A stretch of DNA of 64,000 nucleotides from Datura wrightii (lineage: Eukaryota; Streptophyta; Magnoliopsida; Solanales; Solanaceae), in the NCBI GenBank assembly GCA_035772735.1, contig JASDFA010000007.1, forward strand, positions 89,156,001-89,220,000, read 5' to 3'. A program made the translations under genes and the position numbers. Positions 47,018-58,140 of this stretch are shown piece after piece (positions within the stretch are counted from its first letter, which is position 1; each line of letters opens with the position of its first letter). The notes beneath the pieces were generated by a model, which worked only from the letters and a program-made list of their open reading frames with translations, searched no databases and had not been told where the DNA came from.

Positions 47018-47376
47018 CGATTCGTAGTGTCAACCCACGGCCCCTACTGTGCTGCGTACCTTTTTTCAGCCCATTTTTACAACTCTTTTGCTCAGTGTGT
47101 AACCGTTTGTTTTGCACATTTTTGGGAACTCAGATTTCCCCTAGGTCTGGCATATGACAAACTCCCTTTTTACACCACTTAATCCTCCCCTAGCTGTAAC
47201 TCCCCTTAGGTTTTCTAGGGCCAGAATTCAATTGATTTCTAGTGGGTTTTCGGTCGATATTAATGTATTTCGCACCTGCCCATTTCTTTTCAAGCACACC
47301 CAGTGATTCTTATGGTTTTTTCGATTCCCTCAAGTTCAATTTCAAGCATTAAGAACTTAGAATGTAAATTACTTAC
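47018..47376 (-). other. Family A predicted intron, 5' part
   Basis: Begins (minus) at 47376 with CAA|GTAAGT, a strong donor match. Together with 36751-37051 the intron would be about 660 bases, close to the 701 and 707 bases predicted for L3 and 2b. It carries the right-hand junction of the 2b insertion. No coding sequence seen. Confidence 0.5.
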
Positions 47377-47960
47377 TTGATTTGCGATTCATAGACTGGA
47401 AATCAACTGAAGTAGGAATTTCTAGCTTAATTTTCTTGATGTTGGGAGGCTACGGGTGTTGGGTAGATAGTTCTCAAGTCGTGGGTTTTGGGGTTTTGAG
47501 GTGTTTGCATGGGAAGATGGTTGGTTTTGAAGTTTAAGTAGGTGAGGGTCAATTTAAAAAAATCTAGGCCAAATCGGGTCAATTTGACCCGTCACGACTC
47601 ATACCACGAGTCGTAGGATTCCTGGCCCATAATGACATTAGTTACAAAGAACTTACCTTGTGACCTACTAGAGCATCCTATGACTCATACCTTTGAGGTA
47701 CGAATTGTAGGATGAGTTGTAGGTGAGACTTTGCTTAGGATTTTCTCTGCTTTTCACCGCCATTTCTACCACGACTCGTAGGATCCCACCACGAGTTGTA
47801 CTGTGATCCTGTAGCAGCAGATTTTTCAGCCACCTATTTTTGTTTCCCTATACACTGAGCACACATTAGATCAATAACTTGGGTTTACTCACAAGAAGCG
47901 CTTGATTTAACGTCACGGCATGACACAGGTGGTCGGGTTTCTCAAATTTCACCAAACCAC
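47377..47960 (-). promoter_or_regulatory. Family A internal promoter-like region
   Basis: Between the protease gene and the predicted splice donor. Palindromic ACGACTCGT/ACGAGTCGT words and one-base variants cluster at about 47590-47830, the same word that clusters upstream of the TATA box in this family's LTRs. A weak AT box (TTTTTTTAAATTG, minus) lies near 47555, then a pyrimidine- and A-rich leader without long ORFs. This is inferred to be a promoter plus 5' untranslated exon for the second ORF; no transcript evidence is available here. Confidence 0.45.
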
Positions 47961-47985
47961 CACTTGGGTTGCCTCCTAAGAAGTG
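47961..47985 (-). promoter_or_regulatory. Conserved GGAGGCAACCC hairpin after protease
   Basis: On the minus strand, arms CACTT and AAGTG enclose GGAGGCAACCC, starting 40 bases after the protease stop. A related module with 'tttaacgtcacggcatgac' (plus strand) lies at 47888-47940. L3 and 2b have a perfect-stem version at the same distance from their stops. Confidence 0.6.
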
Positions 47986-48024
47986 CCATTTAACATCGCG
48001 GCACGACGCAAGTCTCTTAACTAC

Positions 48025-48520
48025 TCAGAATTCATCAAGTGACTTATACTCATCCTCAAGTGTTGAGATCACACTAAATTCCTTTGGTTGCTTCATAGTC
48101 CGACAGATGTTGAAAGTGACCTCTTTTTTGTTTAGCCTGAACTTTAACAGGCTAGCTTCCACATCTACTAGAGCTCTCCCAGTGGTGAGGAATGGATGCC
48201 CCAGAATAATGGGGACCTCATAATCGACCTCGTACTCCAAGATCACGAAGTCTGCTGGGAATATAAACTTATCAACCATGACGAGCACATCAACTAGGAT
48301 GCCCACTGACCTTTTTACTATTCTGTCGGCTATCTGTAGCCCCATGTTGGTTGGTGTGGGGGCTCCCAATCCTAGCTTCTTGAAAATCACCAAGGGAATT
48401 AGATTACTGCTAGCTCCCAGATCACAGAGTGCCCTTGCAAACTCGACATTACAAATGTTGCAAGTTATAGTGAAGGCACCTGGGTCTTCCTTTTTCTGAG
48501 CTAAGACCCTTGTTCCTATG
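48025..48520 (-). pseudogene. Family A retropepsin-like protease
   Basis: C-D-L-G-A-S at about 48409-48426 is the active-site form seen across Athila/Tat-group elements, followed by the I-L-G-H-P-F-L-T-T-G-R second motif. The frame is open from 48393 down to the stop at 48025 and partly readable up to 48520. It then ends, with no polymerase domain after it, although in full Athila elements RT follows directly. It would process Gag. Confidence 0.75.
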
Positions 48521-48525
48521 GCATT

Positions 48526-50456
48526 TTAGTGATGGACATTTTCAATCAGCTCATAGCTTACAAATATTTTCTTCATCACCAGGTCCTTCATGAATTTTAC
48601 ATATCCCGACATCTGCTCTAGTGCTTCGACCAATGGTATATTCACAGAAAGTTGTTTAATCATTGAAATAAATTTTTGGAACTTACCGTTTTTCGCCTTT
48701 TTCTTCATCCTCTGTGCGAATGGTGGTGGTGGTCTCGGGATAGCCTTTTGCACTAGAGTTGCCCCTTGATCAATGTCACATTCCTTCTCACCCTTAGGGG
48801 CCTCTTGCAACCCATCATGTTGTGTCTCATCACCAATCTTTTCTTCCTCAATCGCGCTCTCTTTCCTCCTTTCAACTTCAATAGGAAACGAGGGATCAAC
48901 TGTGGTTTTACCACTCCTAGTCATCACTGCCATGAAATCAACATCATTCTTTGGATTCTGGACAGTGTTGCTAGGAAGTGTACCCTTTTGCCTAGGGTTC
49001 ATTGATGCCGAAAGTTGCCCAAGTTGGTGTTCTATCTGCTTGATGGCGGTGGCGTGAAATTCCACTTTCTGATCCATGCTAGATAAGTCACTTCGAATTT
49101 CTTTTAATTGATCCTCCGTGGACCTCACCTTTTTCATTACTTCGGACATCATACTCTCCAACTTTGATTGTACGGCCTCCCCTTCTCGTGCATTAGGAGG
49201 CATATAGACTCCAACTCGGTCGTTGCGATATCTGTCATTCCTTCTCCATTCTCCCTCTCGCTCATGACCACGACTCCTATCTCTTAACAAATTCCTGTTT
49301 TAGTTGTCTCTGTATTGGTTCGGACCTTGATTTCCAGACACGATTGTCTTGGAAACCCACCACTTGGCTATCTAGGAGTTTGCCTCTTCCTTAGAATCAG
49401 AGTGTTCTGCTCCTTGCTCCCTTCCTTGTGTTCCCACTGCATTTACCTTTTTGGCTCCTGCTCCCATGATATGCTTTGTCAGCAAATCCAATGATCTGCG
49501 CATGTGAGCCAGCTCCTAATCGAGTTCTTCCTCCTTTCTTCGTGGTCTGCAGTCAAACCAACAACATATGTACCTGCCACTGCATCAGCCTCCCTCGTAT
49601 GTCAGGCCCTATTTGTATTTGTCACCCTATCAAGGATAGTGGCTGCTTCCTTCCAGGTGTGACTCATAAATGCTCCTCCCACCACCGTGTCTGCTACAGC
49701 CTTGGTACTATTATTAAGAGACCTGTAAAAGATTTCCAACAAACTTTCATCTGGGATTTTATGGTTCGGGCACTTAGTCAACTTCTTTTTGAACCAAAAC
49801 CAGGTTTCATGAAGTGCCTCCGTCTTAATCTGCCGGAAATTATAGATCTCATCTTTTAACTGTAACATCCTTTATGGGGGAAAGAATCTCTCCAAGTCTT
49901 GTTTAAGCTCCCTCCAATTGGTTCTGGAGTCATTGGGAAACTCCGATAACCACAAAGTAGCATCCCTAATAGAGAGAAAGGGAAGAGTCGGAGTCTTATT
50001 GCATCCTGGCTTACTTCGGGCAACCTATATGCCTTGCATATTCCTACAAAGTTCATCAAATGTAGGTTGGCGTCATCCGTTGCGCGGCCACTGAAAACCC
50101 CTTTCATGTTTAGCAATTGAATCATGGTGCTCGTGATTTCAAAATTTGGCCCCAGCGGGCAGTGGTGGTGGCACAATTGGTCCAGCTGACCCAACCTCAT
50201 CAATATCTGGGTCATCATCATCGAAGAATTGAGGGGCGAATATCTGAGCTGGGTTGCCCCTCCTATGTCGACCAACGTTTACCACCTCATCTCTATCATC
50301 ACCAGCTTGCTGAAGTGCAGCTAACCGAGCTTCTTGCCTAGCTTCTTCAGCTAAACGGGCTTCTCTCTGCTCAGGGTTTTCCATTCTATGCAGTGCACGT
50401 TCAATTTTGGGATTGAGTGGAATAAGGGGGTCTCCTCTACTCCGAGTGCCTGGCAT
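48526..50456 (-). pseudogene. Family A gag (broken)
   Basis: Starts at ATG 50454-50456 (M-P-G-T-R-S-R-G), matching the gag start of element Z at 63004. Segments: N-terminal charged region and acidic patch D-D-D-D-P-D (50456-50150), capsid-like region with F-V-G-I-C-K-A-Y and F-P-F-S-L (50140-49860), a helical region (49868-49602), then a linker with a predicted coiled coil (49290-48900) and a proline-rich patch. Frameshifts near 50140, 49870 and 49600, and stops around 49300, break it. It would form the particle. Confidence 0.72.
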
Positions 50457-50565
50457 CCAACGGAGGACAACCTATGGGTATCAAACAAAAACACAAAAAT
50501 AAACGTAATGAAAGAAATAATTACAAAAAAATCAAATACAAGAAAATAATCTAGTGTTAGCCGTA

Positions 50566-50584
50566 TTCCCCGGCAACGACGCCA
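50566..50584 (-). other. Primer-binding site, family A
   Basis: On the minus strand reads TGGCGTCGTTGCCGGGGAA, complementary with few mismatches to the 3' end of plant tRNA-Asp, as is usual for Athila. It lies 5 bases from the LTR edge. Confidence 0.75.
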
Positions 50585-50589
50585 CTTTT

Positions 50590-52213
50590 TGATAATGCTC
50601 AAACCACACTTCCAACTGAAGTATGAAGCGGACATTGTTAATAAAGAACCCAAACTTATAGGTTGGGGTCGAACCCATAGGGAATATGGAAGATCTAGAT
50701 TACAGCCGGTAGATGAACTTGTATGGTAATTACTTCACAATTGAGGAATTCTAATAAAAAGCAAGAATAAAAATAAGCAACACACAAGATTATATTTGTG
50801 AATCAATAATTGAAGGATAACTAGGGTTTGTGTTCCTCATGGGTTCATAACAACTTTGGGTATAGACTCGTGATCTATTCCAATACTTTACTTACAGAAC
50901 TGATAACTTAGATTCATTCAAACGATTGACCAATCCCTATTGAATGACTATCCACAATTACTCGACCAAGTCTCATGAGTTTTGCAAACTAACCATTATC
51001 ACTAAGTTCCAGATATAACTATCTTGCGACCACAACTCAAGTTAATACAATGATGATCAAGATCAAGGCTCTATTGTAACTCTCTTCTCCTAATCTCTAC
51101 CTCTTCGACCAAAGCAAGTAAAGAATTCAGGAACTTTCTAATGTTATACACCGCTAAGAATCGTTAAATATGAAGAGAATACAATATAAGTATTTATATT
51201 GGTTTTAGACTCACTTTGTGCAACCCTTACTAGTTAATCCACCATGGTTCCCACAACCCTAGCTATGGAGGTTTTAGCCTCTCATAGTTGCAAGGTTGTG
51301 ATTTGTGTTCACTATTGAAAACATATAACAATACTTATAAAGATGATTGAGAAAAACCATTACTTCAATTAAACCACGAAATCTTGAATAACAAGTAACA
51401 AGATCAAGATGAATTCAAGAAAAGGTTGATCACAAGGTTGAACCAACTCAATTCTCTATTCCAATGATGTAAAATTGCTTACTACAATGTTTTTCTACTA
51501 CAAATAAGTCTATCATTGTCCTCTGTTAAAAATAAAACATAAAAAGTATTTATAGAGACATAAGAATCCTTTTCCCAAACTAGCAGGACTGCTTTCTGTA
51601 TCTGCTGCCGACCTCATCATGGGTCCACCGACGACTCGTAGGGGCTTCTCACGGATCGTGACATCAATTCATGGCTTGGAGTGTTGGCTGAATTTTGGCT
51701 AAGTGTTGGGCCAAGGTACGATTCGTACCAACGTGCTACGACTCGTACATTGACACTCATGGCTTGATCCTGATCTTTTGAACTTTTTCTGAACTTCACC
51801 ATGACCGGTATGGTACGACTCGTACCTTCATCTCACAGGTCGTAGCGTGCTCTCGTATTGAGAATCAGCCTTCTGTGCAATTCTTCTAGATTTTGTCACG
51901 ATTGTCTTACCACGACTCGTACCACCAAGGTACGATCTGTGACAAGTTTTATAAGTTCATTCTTCTAGGTTAACTTTCAGCTTTTGATCAAGGTCCTCAG
52001 TACGACTCATAGGTCCATCCTACGGATCGTACTGTGGTCCACACTTTTTGCCTTTTTTTGCACACTTTTTGCTTCCTTTTGCAATTTGTTGTTCCAACAC
52101 CCATTTATCCTGAAATCAAAGGAAAAGTGCCTCATATCCACATAAATACACCTAAGTCCATGCTATTTTCTTAGTTTTATGCGTCAATAGTGCTGTAAAT
52201 TCACAGCACATCC
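50590..52213 (-). repeat. 5' LTR of family A
   Basis: 1.62 kb. TATAAATA box (minus) at 51547-51554; exact ACGACTCGT words at four places between 51625 and 51930, plus one-base variants, all on the upstream side of the TATA box. It ends at CACATCC on the plus strand, one or two bases changed from the ATCA expected. A short frame at 51617-51802 is a chance frame through the repeats. Confidence 0.85.
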
Positions 52214-52218
52214 GAATG

Positions 52219-53714
52219 CTACATCCAAAACCTCGACTATCCAGTCAGTTCACATATTGTGTCAGTATCCAGAGGTGTTTCCAGATGATTTACAGGGAAT
52301 CCCTTTTGAATGGAAAATTGATTTTGTATTGACCTTCTCGATATGCAGTCTATATCTATTCCTCCTTACAAAATGGCTCCTGTTGAGCTAAAGGAGTTGA
52401 AGAAGCAGTTGAAAGACCTCTTGGACAAAGGATTCATCAGACCTAGCAAATCTCCATGGGGTGCACCAATTCTCTTTGTTCACAAGATAGATGGTTCTCT
52501 TTGTATGTGCATTGATTATCAGTAATTGAACAAAGTTACCATCAAGAACAGGTATCCTCTCCCCAGGGATTGATGATTTGTTTGACCAACTTCAGGGTGC
52601 TACATGCTCTTTGAAGATAGCCCTCAGATCCGGATACCACCAGCTTAGGGTTCGAGAGAGCGATATTCCGAAGACAGCCTTCAGGTCTCGGTATGGTCAT
52701 TACGAGTTTGTAGTTATGTCTTTTGGACTAACGAATGCTTCTACATCTTTTATAGATTTGATGAACAGGGTTTTCAAGCCATATTTGGATATGTTTGTAA
52801 ATGTGTTCATAGATGATATTCTCATATACTCTCGGAGCAAAGAAGAGCATGCCGCTCATTTGAGGGTGGTGCTACAGACTCTTAAGGATCGCCAGTTATA
52901 TGCTAAATTCAATAAATGCAAGTTTTGGTTGAACTCGGTGGAATTTTCGAGCCATGTAATGTCAAGTGAGGGTGTACAAGTGGACTCTCAAAAGATAGAA
53001 ACAGTGAAGGATTGGCCTAGACCAGTGAATACTTCAGATATCAGTAGTTTCTTGGGTTTAGCTGGTTATTATCGGATATTTGTTGAGGGGTTTTCATCCA
53101 TTGCAACACCGTTGACCAAATTGAACCAAAAGAAAGTGAAGTTCCAATGGTTGGAAGCTTGTGAGAGGAGCTTCCAAGAGTTGAAGACTCGACTCACCTC
53201 AGCACCTGTGTTGACCTTGCCTGAGGGTACTGATGGGTTTATGGTATATTGTGATGTTTTTAGTATCGTCCTTGGTTGTGTATTGATGCATCATGGTAAG
53301 GTGATAGCATATGCTTCTAGGCAGCTGCAGGTTCATCAAAAGAATTACCCGACTCATGATCTTGAATTGGCAATGGTAGTGTTTTCCTTGAAGATTCAGA
53401 GACACTATTTGTATGGGGTCCACGTAGATGTGTTTACAGACCAAAAAAGCCTACAATACGTGTTTACCCAGAAATATCTAAATCTACATCAAAGAAGGTG
53501 GTTGGAACTACTCAAGGATTATGATATGAGTGTGCTTCACCATCCGGGCCAGGCTAATGTGGTAGCAGATTCCCTTAGCAGGCTTTCTATGGAGAGTGTG
53601 TCCTATATAGATAAGGAGAGAAAATATTTAGTGAAAGAGGTTCATCGGCTTACAAGGTTGGGAGTTCGTCTTGTTGACTTAACGGATGGTGGGTCAATGT
53701 GCAGAATGGGTTAG
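52219..53714 (+). pseudogene. Tekay-type reverse transcriptase and RNase H (broken)
   Basis: Pre-RT spacer, then fingers (I-P-P-Y-K-M-A-P, G-F-I-R-P-S), palm with F-I-D-D-I-L-I-Y-S (catalytic aspartates 52812-52817), connection, and RNase H (acidic sites in Y-C-D, D-L-E-L and F-T-D). Codons 52578-53714 are open for 378 residues. Upstream there is a stop at about 52524 and a frameshift near 52570. RNase H has D-V-F where D-A-S is usual, but the aspartate is kept. The enzyme would copy element RNA to DNA. Confidence 0.85.
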
Positions 53715-54732
53715 AATCATCTTTGTTCATCGATGTTAAGGCTAGGCAAGAAGAGGATCCTATTTTGGTGAAGTTAAAGGAGGCCATTCAGAATCAGAAG
53801 GTAGAAGTCTTCTCCTAAGGGGGAGATGGGGTTCTTCGATATCAGGGGCGCTTGTGTGTTCTGGAGGTTAATGATTTGAGAGGTCGAATATTTCAGGAAA
53901 TTCATGGTTCCAGATACTCTATACATCCAGGTGCCACCAAGATGTACCGTGACCTACAAGAAGTCTATTAGTGGAATAGCATGAAGAAGGACAACAAAAT
54001 TTGTGGCTAAGTGTTCGAATTGTCAACAGGTGAAGGTTGAGCATCAAAGACATAGAGATGTGCTTCAATACATCAGTATTCCTACTTGGAAGTGTGAGGA
54101 GATCAATATGGACTTCATTATAGGGTTGCCTCGCACTTGTCGGCAGTATGATTCTATTTGGGTGGTTCTGGATAGGTTGACTAAACCAGCTCATTTCCTA
54201 CCGGCTAAAACCATCGATTCAATAGAGGATTACGCTAAATTATAGTTTGGCAGTTAGTTCAGTTGCATGGAGTGCCATTGTCCATCATATCGGATAGAGG
54301 TACTTAGTTTACCTCCCAGTTTTGGAGATCGTTTCAAAGGGGACTTGGTACTCAGTCAAGCTTAGCACATAATTTCACCTGTAAATAGATGGTCAGGCCG
54401 AGCGGACTATTTAGACTCTTTAGGACATGTTGAGAGAGTGTGTAATTAATTTCAAGGGTAGTTGGGATGATCATTTGCCTCTCATTGAGTTTGCGTATAA
54501 CAGCAGCTACCATTCCAGCATTCAGATGGCTCCGTTTGAGGCTCTCTATGGGCAGAGATGTAGATTGCCTGTTGGTTAGTTTGAAGTCGGTGAAGGTGCA
54601 GTGATAGGTCCAGATTCAGTCCATGAGGCCATGGAGAAAGTTTAGCTCATAATGGACAGGTTGAAAACAACTTAGATTCACCAAAAGTCCTATGCGGATA
54701 TGAGGAGGAGAACTTGAGTTTGAAGTCAATGA
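53715..54732 (+). pseudogene. Tekay-type integrase core (broken)
   Basis: Zinc-binding HHCC pieces are readable: H-x-S-I-H-P-G near 53900-53930 and C-S-N-C near 54013-54024, separated by a frameshift. The first catalytic aspartate lies in I-N-M-D-F-I-I-G (about 54100). Beyond 54245 the region of the second aspartate and the glutamate is present only in shifted frames with many stops. It is no longer able to act. Confidence 0.75.
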
Positions 54733-55161
54733 TTGGGTGTTTTTGAAGATATCTCCCATGAAGAGAGTGATAAGGTTCGAAAAGAAAGAAAACTCAGTCC
54801 TCGTTATGTTGGCCCATATCAGATTGTGAAAAGGGTTGGCAAGGTAGCATATAAATTGGAGTTGCCCTTAGAATTAGCTTCAGTCTATCCAGTTTTCCAT
54901 GTATCGCTCTTAAAGAAGTGTGTGGGTGACCTGACTCTAGTTGTTCCAGTAGAGAGCATAGGTGTGAAGTACAACCTTAGCTATGAGGAGGTTCTGGTGG
55001 AAATACTTGATCGTCAGTATCAAAAGCTAAGAAGCAAAGAAGTATCCTCAGTCAAAGTTTTATGGAGGAATCAGCATTTTAAGGGAGCTACGTGGGAAGC
55101 CGAAGCAGATATGATGGATAAATACTCATATCTATTTCCTTATGGCTCAATTTCAGCTTGA
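54733..55161 (+). pseudogene. Integrase C-terminal domain and chromodomain
   Basis: An open run of 142 codons with the GPYQIV-type integrase C-terminal fold (L-S-P-R-Y-V-G-P-Y-Q-I) and, after residue 80, a chromodomain-like segment (Y-E-E-V-L-V-E-I-L-D, V-K-V-L-W, W-E-A-E). In chromoviruses this tail targets insertion to marked chromatin. It ends at a proper stop at 55161. It is the best preserved end of the element but is out of register with the broken integrase before it. Confidence 0.8.
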
Positions 55162-55364
55162 GGTATCAGTTTCCTCAGTACTCTATTCAGTTTCATGTTC
55201 AGCTCATGTACCCCAGTTTCTTTCATGTTAATGTATGTATATGTGATTCAGGAATTCAGTTCAGCCATGTAGTTCAATTCAGAGTCAGTCACTTTGTCAG
55301 TTTTTGACATATATGTTCAGTATTTGAGTATGATGATTGCATTTTTTTGCTTTTTAGTATTGTC
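55162..55364 (+). other. 3' untranslated part of the Tekay-type element
   Basis: Pyrimidine-rich, with repeated 'ttcagtt'-like words. I see no purine tract and no LTR; the sequence ends where element Y begins with TGTCACACC at 55365. The missing 3' LTR is probably beyond the window. Confidence 0.5.
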
Positions 55365-55611
55365 ACACCGGACCTTGGGAGGCATGACTGGAGTCTGCTG
55401 CCCTACTAGGATCTGAACTGATTCAACTAAGCCTATGCACTCCCGGTGCAGGCTTACTTCCTAAATCAAGAAAACAACGGGCTATATCTCGATTGTAATT
55501 ACAACCTCCGGCCGACAAGGACTTATAGCCACCTATAAAGGAAAATAGCTAACCAGAAACACCAATAACAGGGAATCCTATGCGGGCTGACAAGACACTC
55601 ACTAGACACTA
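55365..55611 (-). repeat. LTR fragment of element Y
   Basis: Starts TGTCACACCGG. It shares 'ggcatgactgg', 'aggatctgaactg', 'gccgacaagg' and the general course of 15849-16120. It ends where RT sequence begins. Confidence 0.65.
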
Positions 55612-56200
55612 CATGGCTCAAAAAATGCTTCTGAGTTCAACCAAAACTCACACTTGCTGAATTTAGAAAATAGATGGCGATCCTTGAGAGTCTGCAACAC
55701 AATCCTCAAATGAGCGGCATGCTCTTCCTTGCTCCGAGAGTATATGAAAATATCATCTATTAAGATAATCACAAATATATCCAAATACTGCTTGAACACC
55801 CTGTTCATCAAATCCATAAAAGTTGTAGGATCATTCGTTAGCCCAAAAGACATAACACGAACTCATAGTGACCACACCGAGTCCTGAAGGTTATTTTCGG
55901 GATGTCACTCTCCCTAACTCTGAGCTGATAATAGCCGAATCTGAGGTCTATCTTTGAAAAGCGCTTAGCACCCTCAAGCTGGTCAAACAGGTTATCGATC
56001 TTGGGGAAGGGATATTTATTCTTGATTGTGTCCTTGTTCAACTGCTGATAATCAATGCACATCCTAAGGGAACCATCCTTCTTCCGGATAAAGAGAACTG
56101 GAGCACCCTATAAGGATTTACTAAGCCTAATGAAACCCTTATCTAGGAGATCTTTCAACTGTTCTTTCAACTCCTTCAGCTTGGATGGAGCCATTATGTA
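55612..56200 (-). pseudogene. Element Y reverse transcriptase fragment
   Basis: Y-Q-Q-L-N-K-D, S-F-G-L-T-N-D-P and L-I-D-D-I-F-I-Y-S (aspartates 55752-55757) are readable in two frames joined near 55850. It stops at the W-L-N-S region; everything downstream is deleted. An upstream part with G-F-I-R-L-S lies near 56130 after a stop. Confidence 0.75.
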
Positions 56201-57409
56201 AGGAGGAAAAGGTATAGGCTACGTACTAGGGAGAAGGTTAATACTAAAGTCAATCTCCCGCTCGGGAGGGACTCTTGGTAGATCATCTAGAAGAACCTCT
56301 AGATACCACATAATATAAGAATTGACTGAAGAGTCGGGGTCTCCATGTAGCATCCTTGACCCGAGCTATATTATACACACAACCTTTGGAGATCATCTTT
56401 CTGGCCTTGATAAAGGAAACAAAGAAGCCTATAGCCAAAGCTGAACTACCCTTCCACTCTACCACTGGTTCACCCAAAAACTGAAACTCTACCGCATGGG
56501 TTCTACAATTGACTGAGGCATAACATTCATGTAATCAATCCATACTGAATATAACATTAAAATTGGTCATATCTAACTTTACTAAATTAGTAGAGGTGAC
56601 TTTCTGAAGAATCGTGACAAGGCAATTTATGTATACCCGTTGAGCTAAAACTTACTCACTGACTGGAGTAGAGACTGAGAAGGGATCTAACAAGATTTGG
56701 AGACTGACTCGGAAACCAATAGAAACATAAGGATTCATGAAAGATAAACTAGCCCCTAGATATAATAATGCATACATGTCAAGATAGAATACTCGTAACA
56801 TACTAGTGACCTCATTGGGAGAGACCTCATGCTCCTAATGAGAAGATAATTAGAACCTATTTTGGCACTATCCGCCCGCTGCACTAGAAGAGGCACCCTG
56901 TTAAGGTGGGCGAGCTGCTAAAGTGATAGCTGGGGTATGACCTCTACTGTCGCCCTGCTTGGCTGAAGAACAATCTGAGCATATGTTCGAACTTTTCACA
57001 ACCAAAAAAACCGTCAGTACCAACCAAGAACTCGCTAGGGTGCTTCCTGCCACACTTTCTACAAGTTGAAAAAGTGTGCTCCGTTGACATGCTCCTCTGA
57101 CCTCTAGAGCTTGACGTTGTACCCTCTTGTCATGTCTGGATCTAGACGGGACAATGGCTGAGGATGGAGCAGGGGCTGGCGATCTTTGGTGGGACTGAGG
57201 GCGATGTCCACCACCGAATCTCTACTGAAAGTGCCCATGTCTCCCTATCCTTGCCCTCTTGGCCTCCCTCTCCTTCTCCTTCATCTGCTCTGCCTCTATC
57301 TGTTGGACATATGTGATCAGCTTGGAGAAACCTATATCATTGATAAACATGGCAGTATTGCAATCCTTGATTAGTGAATCTTCTACTTCATTCATGAACT
57401 TGCTTATAT
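56201..57409 (-). pseudogene. Element Y protease and gag fragment
   Basis: Protease: 56283-56477 is open (E-P-V-V-E-W-K-G, K-M-I-S-K-G-C-V-Y) and ends with R-V-K-D-A-T. The position of the active-site triplet reads Y-L-G at 56754-56762, so the catalytic aspartate is lost. Gag: zinc-knuckle remnants and the C-S-S-A-K-Q-G-D-S-R-G tail at 56930-57070, then capsid C-terminal sequence to 57409 in broken frames. The gag start is not in the window. Confidence 0.65.
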
Positions 57410-58079
57410 TGTCAAGACTCGAACATAGGCCCGGACCAAGACACGGGACAAGAAACCCCGAGAGGCTCCAAGTCGACCCATGGCATGAACATAACTTCTA
57501 CCTCAATCAATAAAAGTGGAAGATCAATCATAATAAACATGGCGGAAGTTTGAACTTAACATAACAGTAGAACATATACACAAATCTGAATCTAACTATA
57601 CACTATGTATGAAAAACCCCTAATTCTGATAAGTGGATAGGACAAGACCCCAACTAACTCTCCAAGTCTGAAACTGAAAATATAAAGACAACTCATAAGG
57701 AATGGTCCTCAGGAGATGAGGACTCACCACTAAAGCTGGATACTAACTCCAAAAACTGGTTACTGATGGGGCTGAGTCTGAAGATCGGAGCCTGTATCAT
57801 AAAATGATACAACATAGAGTATGCGGTCAGTACGTGGAATGTACCGAGTATGTAAGGAGTAAAATTGCTTAAGTAAGTAAAATCATTAAAACATGCATAA
57901 TATAAAACATAATCAATATAAATATCTGAGAGTAGGGCTTGCATGCTATTTTTTGAAAACATGATCTGAACATAACTAAACATCATAACTGAATCAAATG
58001 ACCCAAAGTTGAAATATGATAATTATAAGTAAAACTGAATATTGGGTCAAACTTGCTTTAGAACATATACATACATATA

Positions 58080-58140
<61 letters not shown>

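Larger units (their letters stand above)
11125..52213 (-). mobile_element. Family A: pol-less Athila-like element (minus), carrying three nested insertions
   Basis: Minus-strand order: 5' LTR (50590-52213), primer site, gag, protease, hairpin, promoter-like region, intron, second ORF, 3' noncoding region, 3' LTR (11125-12715). The flanking duplication is GGATG (11120-11124) and GAATG (52214-52218), one base different. It is interrupted by 15849-36181 and 37052-47012. Removing those leaves about 10.8 kb. No reverse transcriptase, RNase H or integrase sequence is seen in its own interior, so it must rely on enzymes from another element. The LTRs begin and end with TGAT/ATCA. Confidence 0.82.
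7188..55364 (+). mobile_element. Tekay/Del-type Ty3 chromovirus (+), split by a 41-kb nested insertion
   Basis: Plus-strand order: 5' LTR (7188-9371), gag, protease (to 11124), insertion 11125-52213, then reverse transcriptase, RNase H, integrase and chromodomain (52219-55161). Removing the insertion with one copy of its duplicated target (GGATG left, GAATG right) restores the protease-to-RT reading frame, including a K-D-A-T run that is also seen in the related element Y near 56345. The 3' purine tract and 3' LTR are missing because another element starts at 55365. All genes carry stops or frameshifts, so it is non-functional. Confidence 0.85.
55365..57409 (-). mobile_element. Element Y: deleted Tekay-type element (minus)
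   Basis: A 3' LTR fragment (55365-55611) is joined directly to reverse transcriptase, then protease and gag continue to 57409. Chromodomain, integrase, RNase H and most of the LTR are missing, consistent with one deletion with its ends in the LTR and in RT. The LTR fragment resembles the 15849-36181 family, while the pol sequence resembles the plus-strand Tekay element, so two fragments lying side by side is the alternative. Gag is cut at 57409 by element X. Confidence 0.65.

Noticed and set aside
11125..52213. The two family A LTRs as independent solo LTRs
   Set aside because: The target duplication is shared between the outer edges, the Tekay protease frame resumes across the whole block, and gag, protease and ORF2 of one element lie between them in order.
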